NCBI RefSeq assembly: GCF_009905375.1
Contig: NC_133652.1
Location: 120,611,797 to 120,675,796 of the forward strand
Length of the DNA: 64,000 nt
Direction of reading: 5' to 3'
Source of the DNA: Apium graveolens
Taxonomy: Eukaryota > Streptophyta > Magnoliopsida > Apiales > Apiaceae
The notes beneath the pieces were generated by a model. It was not told the DNA's origin and did no database searches. It saw nothing but the letters and a program-made list of their open reading frames with translations. Position 1 is the stretch's first letter; each line of letters opens with the position of its first letter. A program made the translations under genes and the position numbers. Below, in pieces: positions 10,249 through 22,278 of the stretch.

Positions 10249-10424
10249 TTATAAGTCACTAACATAAGCCTAGATTGACGGGAATGGGTAGAGGGTTAGG
10301 AATAGAAGTAAGGAATAAAAAGATAGAATGTCGAGAGGTTGAGTGCTATGGTATAACAGGTATTAGTGTAATTCGCGTCGTGGTTCGAGATTCTTATATT
10401 GCGATATGATTTCAGATAGCAGCG

Positions 10425-10943
10425 ATGGCCGACTCTTTTATCCCCGTATCAGTGGATCACTCAGAGCCTTCAGTTGGAGTACCATCTTCAGATCCACGTC
10501 CCGTTGTTCCACCAGTGTTGGCTATATTACCTCCACCTGTGTTGCAGCCCGTACCACTGCAGGCTATTCCACCCCCAGGCATGAGGCCACCTATCAGAGG
10601 ACCCCCACCAGCTGATTCAGATTCCACTGGGCATTCAATTGCGAGTGCCCCATTCCAGTCTACATTGCCCCCAGTTCCCTACTACCGGTATGAGGCTCTT
10701 CTATTGGAGTGTGATTCCTTGTTGGCCCAGATCAGAGAACTACAGCATATCATTAGGACTACTGATGTTGATCGTGGTGTGAGGGAGCTTTGAGAGGAGA
10801 TTCATGTGACACGGAGGGTTCTTGAGGCTAGGCTACATGGAGCTACACTACCTGGCAGAGGCCCTGATGCACTGATGGGCTGGGCTACTGAGGTGATGGA
10901 GGACTTTGAGAGGCTGGCAGGACCAGAGTTTTCTTGGAGTTGA
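10425..10943 (+). pseudogene. Short proline-rich frame upstream of gag (element A)
   Basis: A 173-codon frame begins 194 bp after the primer site and is broken by one TGA at 10791-10793. The N-terminal half is rich in Pro, Ser and Val. The second half (YYRYEALLLECDSLLAQIRELQ) looks helical and possibly coiled-coil, and the tail after the stop continues in frame. I do not recognise a family. Element F has an unrelated acidic frame at nearly the same distance from its primer site (55516), so a small frame at this position may be a shared feature. No function is claimed. Confidence 0.5.
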
Positions 10944-11358
10944 GTCAGAGATCCAGAGATAGAAATGCTGAGCAGTGTTGTTATGGATGTGTATTATGTA
11001 CAGTAGTGTGTAGTGTGTATCAGTAGACTTTTGGGTTGTATTTATAGACTAGCTATGTTGACTAGTGAGTAGGTTGTTGTACCCTTTTGCTTTTACTTCT
11101 GAAGCGTCTTTACGCTTGTACTACCCAAAACTTTTGATTTATATATATCAGCACCTTTCCTTTTCAGTATTTACTTTACCTTATTTATTGCTCCAGTTAT
11201 ACCCCTGTGATACCATGTACCATGTTTTTCATAACTGTTTATATTCTGTAAAGAAGCATGCAATTTACTTAGTTATAACTGTTTTAAAAAAAAAGAAATA
11301 TTTCTGTTTTACAAAACTTTTCTTTTATGCAAAGAATTTGATTTAAAAGCTAAATAAG
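10944..11358 (+). other. Spacer between upstream frame and gag (element A)
   Basis: About 415 bp of T-rich, non-coding sequence. A small frame at 11065-11346 lacks any recognisable feature. Confidence 0.5.
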
Positions 11359-12540
11359 TTGTTTGATTCTTTACAGAAAATACCTCCCAGAAGCAATACC
11401 CGCACCAACACCCAGAATGAAGAAACCAACAACAACAATAATAAAAACCAAGATGATACAAACCAGAATGCAAACCTAGGACCTATAAACCCAGCAATAG
11501 CCCAGATTCTTCAAATCTTGGCCCAACAAACAGTTCACCTGGCACAACAACAACAAAGACATACCAATCCCCAGGTAACTTTCAAAACTTTTCAGGCAGT
11601 AAACCCACCAGAATTTAAGGGTTTCTTAGAACCGATCGAAGCAAATGTTTGGTTAAAGGAGATAGAGAAGGCATTTGCCTTAGTAAAAGTAAAGGACGAA
11701 CAGAAGGTTGAGTTTGCAAGTTACTATTTGAAGAATGAGGCCACCTATTGGTGGGAGATGGTGAAGACATTGGAAGGTACAGTTGTTATTACTTGGGAAA
11801 GGTTTAAGGAATTGTTTTTAGAAAAGTATTTTCCTCAGTTTGTCCAGGATCAGATGGGGTTGAAGTTTTTAGAACTAAAGCAAGGAAACATGTCGGTGAC
11901 AGATTATGAGAGTAAGTTTGAGGAATTGTCAAGGTATGTGCCGTCGCATGTGGATACTGACTGGAAGAAGGGTAAAAGATTCCAGCAAGGTTTGAAACCA
12001 TGGATCAGAGGGAAGGTAGCCATTTTTGAATTAGATACTTACGCAGGAGTTGTACAGAAGGCTATGATCGTAGAGACAGAGAGTGAGATGTCACAGAAGG
12101 AGAAAGAAAGCAAGAAAAGGAAATTTGAAGGGAATGAAGGTCAGTCATAAACAGGGAAGTTTCCAAATTTTAAGAAGGGCAAGTTTCAGCCAGGAAGAAA
12201 TTTTAATTTCAAGAGACAAAATGCAGGCGATGGAAGCCAGGGCAACCGTCTAGTTAATGCGAATCAACCGAATCAGTTGAGGTTAACATTTCCAGATTGT
12301 CAAGTATGTGGGAAGAAGCATGCGGGAGTTTGTAATAAGTTGAATGTAGTTTGTTTCAAGTGCAATTAGAAAGGGCACTATTCAAGGGAGTGCCGATATC
12401 AGCCAGCAAGAGAGCCAGCAAATAAGGATCAGCCTATCCGGAATCCAGTAGTGAAGGTTCCAGCCATTGGATTTATGTGCTATAAATGTGGGAAACCAGG
12501 ACATATAGCCAGGGATTGTAAGACACCAGCCCCAGTCAGT
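11359..12540 (+). pseudogene. gag: gag of element A (capsid and two zinc-knuckle regions)
   Basis: The first frame (11359-12150) has a Gln/Asn-rich N-terminus and then a Retrotrans_gag domain: FKTFQAVNPPEFKGF, ATYWWEM, WERFKELFLEKYFP, SVTDYESKFEELSRYVP and FQQGLKPWIR. It forms the particle shell and binds genomic RNA. After an in-frame TAA the same frame continues into a Cys/His region (CQVCGKKHAGVCNK, then CFKCN, a TAG, KGHYSREC) and a clean CCHC knuckle CYKCGKPGHIARDC near 12480. The start at 11359 is the first Met of the frame; a slightly later start is possible. Confidence 0.9.
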
Positions 12541-13065
12541 AATGCATTGAGGATTATGGGATCTACCCTAGCAGTGAATGAGACTTCAATGGATAGAGTT
12601 TTTGACATGTTTGTGAAGGATGCTATCCAGGATACGGATGTCATGGCAGGTACGCTTAATGTGAATTCTTTATGTGCCAGAGTGTTAATAGATTCGGGAG
12701 CAACTCGATCGTTTGTTTCACAAGATTTTGTTAGTAAGTTAAATTGTCCAATTGAGTATTTAAATGAAATAATGACTGTGGAATTGGCAAATCAAGAACG
12801 TGTATATGTTAATCAAGTTTGTGGGAATTGTGAGATTGAGATTTCTGGTAGTAAGTTTTGTGTAGATTTGATACCATTTAAGTTAGGAGAATTTGACGTT
12901 GTCTTAGGAATGGATTGGTTATCTAAGCACGATGCCCAAATAGATTGTCGAAATAATAAGGTAATGGTGAAAACGCCAGACGAAAGAATAGTAACGTTCA
13001 AGGGCCAGAAACAAGTAAAGAAGTTCTTAACGATGATTCAAGCCAAGAAATTACTACGGCAATGA
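12541..13065 (+). pseudogene. Protease region of element A
   Basis: In the same frame as gag, VLIDSGATRSFVS has the catalytic DSGA of retroviral-type aspartic proteases, and DVVLGMDWLSKH is the conserved second half of the fold. The enzyme would cut the gag-pol precursor inside the particle. The region is intact until a TGA at 13063-13065 ahead of the reverse transcriptase. Confidence 0.9.
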
Positions 13066-14455
13066 TGTGAGCATTTCGTGGCATATGTGATTGACAGAAG
13101 TCAGGAGCCAGCAAGACTTGAAGATATTCCAGTAGTGAATGAATTTCCAGACGTGTTTCCCGATGAGTTACCAGGACTTCCTCCAGATAGAGAAATTGAG
13201 TTTGCAATCGACTTGGCACCTGAAACAGAACCGGTATCCAAGGCCCCGCATAGAATGGCGCCCGTTGAGATGAGAGAGCTAGCGAAGTAATTACAAGAGC
13301 TGTTAGAAAAAGGAGTAATCAGACCTAGTGTATCCCCGTGGGGAGCCCCGTTATTATTTGTCAAGAAGAAAGATGGAAGTATGAGACTGTGCATTGACTA
13401 TAGGGAACTCAACAAGCTTACAATCAAGAACAAGTATCTGTTACCCAAAATTGATGATTTGTTTGATCAACTGAAGAGAACCAAGTACTTCTCCAAGATT
13501 GATTTAAGATCGGGATATCATCAACTGAAGATTAAGCTAGAAGATATACCGAAGACAACTTTCAGAACAAGGTATGGACATTACGAATTTTTAGTGATGT
13601 CTTTTGGATTGACCAATGCCCCGACAACATTATGGACCTGATGAACAGAATTTTCAAGGAATACTTGGACAAGTTCGTTATTGTGTTTATAGATGATATT
13701 TTGATTTATTCAAAGGCGGAAGAGGATCATGCGGAACATCTGAGAACAACTTTGGAGATTTTAAGGAAAAAGAAATTATATGCAAAATTCTCGAAGTGTG
13801 AGTTTTGGCTACAGGAAGTTCAGTTCTTAGGACACATAATCAGTAATGAAGGGATCAAAGTGGACCCAACAAAGATCGAGGCAATTACAAACTGGGAAAG
13901 ACCGAGAACACCCACCGAGGTAAGAAGTTTCTTGGGATTAGCGGGATATTATCGTCGATTCGTTCAAAATTTTTCAAAGATCGCAATACCATTGAAAAAG
14001 CTTACACGGAAGATTGAAAAATTTATATGGAACGACAAGTGCGAAGGAAGTTTTCAGGAATTGAAGCAACGATTAATCACAGCACCTGTTTTGTCACTTC
14101 CAGATGATTAAGGGAATTTTGTAATTTATAGCGATGCTTCTCATAAAGGACTATGATGTGTTCTAATGCAGCACGATAAGGTGATTGCGTATGCGTTAAG
14201 ACAATTGAAACCACAAGAACAGAAATATCCTACTCATGATTTAGAGCTAGAAGCCATAGTTTTTGCTTTGAAAATTTGGAGACATTATCTGTATGGAGAA
14301 AAGTGTGAGATTTTCACGAATCACAAAAGTTTGAAGTACATATTTACACAGAAGGAGCTTAATATGAGGCAAAGGAGATGGTTAGAATTGATCAAGGATT
14401 ACGACTGCTCGATTAATTATCATCCCGGTAAAGAAACGTTGTAGCAGACGCGTTG
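13066..14455 (+). pseudogene. Reverse transcriptase and RNase H of element A
   Basis: The linker PDELPGLPPDREIEFAIDL is typical of plant Gypsy pol. It is followed by fingers and palm ([47 protein letters not shown]), the active site FIDD (13686-13697) and the thumb ([19 protein letters not shown]). RNase H shows [16 protein letters not shown] and TNHKSLKYI. Breaks: TAA at 13288-13290, a frameshift near 13620-13640, a TAA at 14109-14111 and a TGA shortly after, and a frameshift near 14445. These enzymes copy genomic RNA to DNA and remove the RNA strand. Confidence 0.92.
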
Positions 14456-16005
14456 AGTCGGAAAGAAAAGTTAAATGTGTTATCAGTACCTGAAGAGATA
14501 TATAAGGAATTTCAGAAACTGGAATTGGAGATTAAAGTTTGCAGGCCTAATGAAGCAAAAGTGTACAGTATGACTTTTCAGCCGGAGTTGCTAGGGAAAA
14601 TAAAGAAGTGTCAGGAAGATGTAATGGATCAAGATATAAATCATTTGGTAGGTGAGGAATTGTGCACGCAGAAGGATGATCAAGGTATTCTTAGGTTTTC
14701 TTCAAGAATTTGGATTCCCCCGGTGGCAGAGCTGAAGAATGAAATTTTACAGGAAGCACATAATTCAAGGTATTCAATCCATCCAGGGAGTACCAAAATG
14801 TACAGAGATTTAAAGGAGAATTATTGGTGGCCAGACATGAAGAGGGAAATTGCGGAATGGGTTAGCATATGTTATACATGTCAAAGAGTTAAAGCAGAGC
14901 ATTAGAGACCAAGTGGATTGCTACAACCATTGGAGATTCCAGAGTGGAAGTGGGAACATATTTCCATGGATTTCATCGTTGGATTACCAAGGACAAGGGC
15001 TAATCATGATGACATTTGGGTAAAATGGATAGACTTACCAAGTCAGCTCATTTTCTGCCTATAAATGAAAGATTTTCGCTCGACAAGTTAGTCCATATGT
15101 ACCTGAAGGAAATCGTAATTCGTCATGGAGTTCTTGTGTCTATTGTATCTGATCGAGATCCAAGATTTAATTCAAGATTTTGGAAGAGTTTTCAGGAATG
15201 TTAGGGAATAAGACTGAATATGAGTACGGCTTACCACCCATAGACGGACGACCAGAGTGAAAGAACGATCCAGATGATTGAAGATATGTTGCGTGTTTGT
15301 GCTATTGATTTTGAAGGAAGTTGGGACGAGCATTTACCTCTGGTAGAATTTGCTTATAATAACAGTTATCACGCAAGTATTGGGATGCCACCTTATGAAG
15401 CACTTTATGGACGCAAATGCGAATCTCCAGTATATTGGGACGAAGTAGGAGAACGCAAAATACTTGGACCTAAACTAGTGCAACAGACAAAAGAAGTGGT
15501 TGAAATTATCCAGAAGAGATTGATAGCCGCACAGGACCATCAAAGGAAATATACAGACCAGTCAAGAAAAGACATGGAATTCGAAGAAGGAAGCTCGGTA
15601 TTACTGAAAGTATAACCGTGGAAGGGATTAATGAGGTTTAGAAAGAAAGGAAAGCTGAGCCCAAGATATGTCGGGCCTTTTGAGATTCTAAAGCGCGTTG
15701 GCAAAGTAGCTTACGAATTGGCGTTACCTCCGCACATGGAGCACATTCACAATGTTTTTCACGTATTAATGCTTAAGAAGTATAATCCAGATTCCAGGCA
15801 TGTAATAGAATATGAGCCAATAGAGCTTCAGGCAGATTTATCATATGTAAAGAGTCTGATACAGATTTTAGAGAAAAGAGAGAAGGTATTGAGAAATAAA
15901 GTGGTGAAGCTAGTAAGAGTGTTATGGAGAAACCCAAAGGTTGAAGAGTCAACTTGGGAGTTAGAAAGTGATATGAGAGAAAAGTACCCTCGTTTATTTT
16001 CTTAG
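14456..16005 (+). pseudogene. Integrase with C-terminal chromodomain-like tail of element A
   Basis: A zinc-binding HHCC region (HNSRYSIHPGSTKMYRDL, CYTCQRVKAEH) is followed by the catalytic core with [18 protein letters not shown] and the glutamate in QSERTIQM, then LVEFAYNNSYHASIGMPPYEALYG. The C-terminus has LSPRYVGPFEILKRVGKVAYEL and a tail ending VLWRNPKVEESTWELE, which resembles the Tekay-type chromodomain that biases insertion to heterochromatin. Stops occur at 14905, 15202-15204, about 15242 and 15615, with one frameshift near 15010. Three of the stops fall where Gln is expected. Confidence 0.92.
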
Positions 16006-16027
16006 GAGATTCTGAGGACAAAATCCT

Positions 16028-16042
16028 TTTAAGGGGGAAGGA
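16028..16042 (+). other. Polypurine tract of element A
   Basis: TTTTAAGGGGGAAGGA immediately precedes the 3' LTR start TGTAATATCC at 16043. Confidence 0.85.
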
Positions 16043-19000
16043 TGTAATATCCAGGATATATCGTGTAATTTTTTTTGCTAATAAATAATTATTATATGTG
16101 TTCAGTATCTATTCTGTGAATTATTTGTTAAGTGTTAAATGTGTTTGGATGTTTAAAAATATTATTAATTGATTATTTTAATTTTTATATGTCCAAAATA
16201 AAATATAGATAATTGTCATATCTTCCTAATTATTTTTATGTTGATTTATGGATTTATAAGAATCATATGAAATTTATAAAATCTTTTTCCGGGTATTTAA
16301 AATCTATTTTATAAAAACGGGAACCAACCGACGTCATCCATTGTTACGTTTTTGGAACTCGAAACTCTTCCGAGAACTCCTTCCTAACCTAATTGTAATA
16401 TTCCGAGCATATTTCATGTTTCGACTTTTTCGATCCAGCGTACGGTTTGTCCTGCGCGGGTCCCGGCGCAACATTTTCGATACAATATTCATTTCGGTAA
16501 ATCAATAAAACTCGTATTTTCGATAAACGGGAGCTTTTTATTAAATTATCCCAATTATCACCTCGTAGTACGTGTAACCAGGCGCTGAGACCAAGACCGC
16601 AGTACAAATTGTACATGTTTGGATAACTGTCCCGAAAACCGATACCGTTTGGATCAGTTTTTACAAATAAACGTACCTTTTTATATTCGGAATGATCCAA
16701 CGGGATATTAATTTTCCGTAATTATAAATAGCCTTTACCGTATTTTATTTCGTATCAAAAATCATTTGCAGTCAGTAATTATATAAATTTCCAGAGAAAA
16801 TACATATATTCATAAACCTTTCTGAGAATCAAATTAACAATAGGAGGTGTTACCGGAGTCCGTTTGGAAAGCTCGAGTCGAGTACTCAATCCAAAGGTCT
16901 TGAGGTGTTCTATCAGATTCTGTGTTCCAAATCACTGCAGAAATCAAGGTTTTTTTTCTGGAAAATTATTTATTTTCGAATTAATTTTATTAAAAATATG
17001 AATTTTTGTTCAGATGATTGTTCGTATGATTTGATGCTTGCATGTTGTAGAGTTTGTTTTCCTGATGATTTTCATATGACATACGTCTGATTTGGAGTTC
17101 AATAACATGCTCAAAAGTGGGTTTAATTCTCGAATTTTAAAATTAGGGTTTATAGCCCGTATGAATGTTGTCAATTGGAATTTGGGGCTTTTTGATTTAG
17201 GGGTTATTAACTGTTGATTTATAGTGGATTATGTTCCTTATGAAATTTGCAATCGATTGGTATATAGCTCGTTAACAGAGGATGTCTAAATCGAAGGGAG
17301 TTGTGTTTTGAAAATTTCCGAAGTTCGCCGGAAACCGGCTATGTTCTTGGCCAATTTCCGGCCAAGTCTGGGGTTATTTGAATGATTTGATTGCATGAAT
17401 AAGTTCCTGGTTGTCTGTAGATGTGATCTGGAGCTTGTGGTGAGGTGAGGGTGCCAAAATTGTGTTCTCCGGCCACCCATTTATTTTCCGGCGACGGGGG
17501 TTGTAAAATTGCAGTTTGATACCTTATCTTTTGGGGGAGAAACAGTTAGGTCCCTGAGGTTTCCAGAACTTGCAAATTTTGGATTCCTGTTTTAAAAATA
17601 TTTAAAAATAATATTTCCTATTTATTTTAATTATAAAAATTCGATTTTAATTTCTGAAAATTCCAAAAATTATTATTTTAATTCCGAAAATTATTTTTAA
17701 TTCAAAAATAAATCTGAATTAATTAGTTAATTAATTTCAGTTAATTTTTAATTAATTAATTGGTCAATTAATTTGAAAATTGATTGATTAATTGATTTAA
17801 TTAATTTTAATTAATTATTTAATTAGATTTAATTATTTAAAAATGATTTAAAAATTCCGAAAAATAGTTTCGAGCTTTAAAATATTATTTTAAATTATTT
17901 TCAAGGCTCGATAATTATTATGAAATTGTTTTAAAGCCAGAATTAGCCAACCGAACCCTATTTATTACTTCGAAATTGATTCAACGATCTGTTTTAATTC
18001 CGAAAAATGTTTAAAAATCATTTTGAATATCCGAAAGCCTATTTATAACTGGAGACTTCTTTATAAATGATATACCATTGATTATGTGACGTGTTATGTG
18101 TTAAATGTGGCTTGTTGGTTAACTGTCGGTCTGTATATTCGATGTTTACTTGTTTATTGCGTAACTTTCAATCCGTTAATCGGATTTGGGTAAAACGAAA
18201 GGTAGATAGAAGTATGTGACAAATAGAATCGTATGAGTTGAATATTGATAGATGCTTATGATATGTGAGCAGAAGAGGCAAGGCGTAGGAAAGGGAAACA
18301 GATAGTCAAGGAGTAAGACAGTGGTGATTGAGAGCAAGTGCAGTGTAGTAAGCTAGTACCAGGCAAGTGTTCTGAACTTTCTCGAGATATTGTAGTGATT
18401 GATATTCCTGTTTTATATTGCAAGTGCTTTGAAGCACTGAACCCTAAACCTTGATTCCGGTTATTGATCTTGAGCCGTAAACCTGATTCTTTCCAGACTA
18501 TTGATTGTTGTATACCCAAATACAAACCTCAAATATACGATACTACTCCACAAATACATACAAACTAAATACTAAACACTGAACCAAATTGCTTACACAT
18601 TCAAACCATTGTATCTTATGCTTTGAAAGACCAAATATTTGGGAACCCTGAAATGTTGATTCCTTTGTTATCCAATTCTTTCATTACCTAATAGCCAAGC
18701 TTTGAAAATGCCATATTGATCTTTATACAGATTGAAACCATTTTCATTTATTGAACGTCCAATGTTGTTAATGATCCCGTTTATTGTTTATTACTGCTTA
18801 TTCTGTTATTATGGTAGAATTGAATTGTTTTTATAAAATTGTGGACCAGATTCGTGGTCAGACCATATAATGGTCAAGTTAGGCCAATGCGTGCCTTGGA
18901 TCCAGTAGTTAGAGCAGTGCTGTGTGCTTTGCTCGGGGTTAGTGCGTGACTGATCAGCAGCCTAACCTTGGTTTTTAAAATGAAAATATAATATTCAATT

Positions 19001-19480
19001 CTAAATCATAATTCATTGTTCACTTGATATCATAACCCTTTTCACTTGATGATCATTATTCTCAGTGTTGTCATTGTGACTTGCTGAGCTAGTTAGCTCA
19101 TTTGTGTGATGTTGTTACGTTCTTTTCCAGTTAAGAAGGAACCGGTTGGTACCGAGGATCCCCTGTCTAGCGCGAGAGCTAGGGGTTCAGGTTGATTGAG
19201 TTGAGCTAGTAGGCTTCTTTTGGAATAATTTAAGTTTGTAAAAAGTTTGTAATAATGTTTAATACTCAGTTCTGAGTTGGATAGTTGGGATTTGAACGGT
19301 TTTTAATATAAGTAAGTGTGGTTGGCTTGTGTGCATACTTTAACCTGTTGCGATCCGTGGTAGTTGATAAGTAGGGTCACTGCATATTATTATTATCTTT
19401 ATTATTGTTATAAGCAGGTTATAAATAAGCAGTATGTGTGTGGACCCCAAACTTCTGACCCGGGTTTGGAGGGCGCCACA
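16043..19480 (+). repeat. 3' LTR of element A, 3,438 bp
   Basis: It aligns over its whole length with the 5' LTR and ends GGCGCCACA before the CGACA duplication at 19481-19485. It carries the CTGATCA hairpin (18937-18967) and the TGAGCTA hairpin (19085-19100). The first 700 bp differ far more from the 5' LTR than the rest, which could reflect gene conversion or uneven decay. Confidence 0.93.
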
Positions 19481-19485
19481 CGACA
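19481..19485 (+). repeat. Target-site duplication of element A, right copy (CGACA)
   Basis: It matches 6776-6780 exactly. Confidence 0.95.
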
Positions 19486-22278
19486 CCTTCGTATTCCGGT
19501 TATCACACTTGCCGCATACGAGCTATGTATCCTCATTTCGGGTAGACACACACTTCGTAGGTCCTAAGGTACATATAGTATCATCTCCTACGGTACCGGC
19601 AGTCTACCCAATACACGAAGTACTTGAATCTCTACCCCTCCTTTCTCCTTTAGGAAATCCTATCATATATTTGGAATCATCGAACTACATCGAAGTTCCC
19701 CAAACGTTTTGCTCGTTGATAGGAACAACTCGTCTCATATGTATATATATATGTACTTCCGAAATTTTTTGGAAGAAGTACTAGGATAGTGTGAGTTGAC
19801 CGTTGTCAACAGATAAATAAATGAGGGGGAGTTTCTTTTGAAACTATATTCAAAATATTTAAAAGTATGTCGAGATAATATTATTCGATGATCTGGAATT
19901 ATTCGAATGATTTTCTGAAATTTAGAAAGTATTTTAAATCAGGTTTCATGATTTTTAAATCATATTAAATCATTTAATTAATAATTAATAATTAAATAAT
20001 AATCCTTAAATAATTAAACCTCGAATAAATATACTTTAAAAGAATATTTGAAATAATATTCCTCAACTAACTATGTTTAAGTAATTTAAAGTAATCTTAA
20101 ATAATTAATCGAGTTTGAAATAAATAATCGCTGGAGAATAATTTTCCTATATTAAATAAATAAATGAAATAATATCCATTATTCGATTAATTAAATATAG
20201 TTGAGGGAATACGATCTTTGGAAATCGTTTTAATAAAAGTTCGAGGTATTTTATGTTTCGCAAGTGGACATTGAGTCCCTTAGAATAAAATACGTACGAA
20301 CTTTAATCGTCCAAAACATCTCCGGAATACTTCTGGGGTTTTAAATAATTTATACCGACCCATTCTCAGTATATAATATATTCTCCACGCTATTTGCTAG
20401 AGTTTAACATTCTCAAATATAACTCCTCCTGAATACTTCCGTGTTTTTATAAACTTACACCGACCGACTCTCGGTCTAAATATAAAATTTCAAACTCGGT
20501 ATGAACATATACCAAAAATTATCAACAATTGAGTAATATAATATATCTAAAACTTCGTAAAACAAATTAAAGCAATCTCATGCATATATCACGGTTTTGG
20601 AAAATATTCACAACACAACAGTTCTTAAAATGTAGGGTTTGAAAACTTGCTTGGAGTCCAAGATACATTTTCTGACTTGCTCTCGTTCCGGGTTTTCTAA
20701 TCAACAAATATCATAATCTTAATAAGTATTCCTCATCCTATCACTGAGTTATATATCTAATAAGTTCAATACTTCATAATTTTCAATATTCGACCTACTC
20801 GAAATAAGTATCGATCCTTGGTCGAAACGGACGGTCAAAGTGGTCTTCTAGAGTTGACTTTACCAAATGTAACTATTACGCGACTCGCACTCTAACATTT
20901 TTAATAAATCATAAGATTAATATTTTAATACGAAAACAACTCGAGGAGCTTCTTTAGTGCTTTTAATATTTATCATAAAAGTTTCATTTTGATAAAATGA
21001 ATTTAATTAGGTGAAAAGCATTTCAAAAAATTTTGGTCAACTACAGAGTTTTACTATTCAAACCGCTTTCACTAAAACGACGATATCTCTCAAACCGTTA
21101 ACTCAATTGAAGTATCGTTTTTGCGTGCACGATCTAAACAAAATTTAAAACACATCATTTGAAAAAAAATTCTGGTAACAGGGGTGAAAATTCAGAAGTG
21201 GCAGTTTTCTAGCAGGGGGTTGTTTTTGGCGTTCGTACTCCACCCGACCTCGGCTCTGACATTTTTATAAAATTAAAAAATCAACATTTTTACTTGAAAT
21301 TTTTATGGAAGTTAATAAACTATATTTCTTACTCTCTGGAAAAATTTCGTAATTTTTAAATATTTTTAAGTCGATCATTTATATTTACAAAGTTCGTAAT
21401 TTATAGTAGTTTTGTTGCGTAAATCCCTTTTAATAAATGGTCATAACTTTTGATCCGTAAATTGAAATCAAGCGATTCAAGAGCCAAAACGATCCTCATA
21501 ACATTGTCTATCATAATAAAGTCTCACTTTTTAAGAAACTATAGTTTATATATTCAGGAACCTCTACAGAAACTTAAGTTGAGTTTTGTTCATTTTAACG
21601 AGATTACGATTACGATCCGAGTTTTGTTTATGTTTTAAATCATTATACCACCATCAACAATCATCAAATCATTATCTCAAAACTAAATTCTCTCAAGAAC
21701 ATCATGTTATTGAGGCAACAATAATCAACGTTAAAACTAATTAAGTAAACATCAAGATAATATCAAATCAATCATCAAAACCATACTTATATCCAAGATC
21801 CTTACTTTTCTTGAAACTTAAAATTTAAACAAAATTTGGATGAAGGTTTATACCTTTCTTGGTATCTTAGGAGGTCCTCTTCTTTATGGTTGAACCTTGG
21901 GAGGGATTGGTTATGCTTAAGGGTCCTAAATTATGCTATGAAAATCAAGAAAACAAAAAGAGATTTTCAGAATTACTATTCACTACCAATTTTGAGCAAG
22001 GATTTGACTATGCTATACTAATCTAATGGCCATGAAATTTTGAAAGTACCTTGTACATGATATGAGGAATCTTTTGTTAAAATTTGGTGATTTTTGAATG
22101 AGTAGATTATGAGATATGAATTTTTCTTCCCATGGTGTTCTTGGAAATCAGCATTGAGTTTTTGAGAGAGAGAGAGAGAGTTTGTTGCTTCTTGTTTGTT
22201 TCTCTTGAAAGATTATTTAATTGTTTATTTTTATATTATTTAAATGTGTAAATATTAAATAATTAAATAAATAAAATA
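19486..22278 (-). repeat. LTR of element C, U3-R part
   Basis: It continues the C LTR after element A. Sense (minus strand) reading places a (CT)n-rich leader at about 22185-22150 (seen as GAGAGAGAGA on plus), typical of the start of an LTR transcript, with AT-rich promoter sequence beyond it. No coding frame is credible. The extreme 5' end of the LTR seems to be missing, displaced by element B. Confidence 0.6.

Larger units (their letters stand above)
6781..19480 (+). mobile_element. Element A: complete but decayed Tekay-type Gypsy (chromovirus) element
   Basis: It has two LTRs (3,446 and 3,438 bp), primer site, upstream frame, gag, protease, reverse transcriptase, RNase H, integrase with a C-terminal chromodomain-like tail and polypurine tract, flanked by a perfect 5-bp duplication. 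Domain order (integrase after RNase H) and the tail place it among chromoviruses, most like Tekay. The LTRs differ at more than 20 positions in their first 700 bp but less afterwards, and the coding region has at least eight in-frame stops and three frameshifts. It is an old, inactive insertion. Confidence 0.95.
5576..22278 (-). mobile_element. Element C: old minus-strand Gypsy element, interrupted by A and truncated
   Basis: Visible parts are a non-coding internal stretch (5576-6067), a primer site (6068-6083) and one LTR in two pieces (6088-6780 and 19486-about 22278), separated by element A with matching CGACA flanks. The LTR carries the same hairpin signatures as the other Gypsy LTRs here. 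Its coding region and second LTR are not in the window; E1a cuts the internal region at 5575. The right boundary is an inference from where element B appears to begin. Confidence 0.7.
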
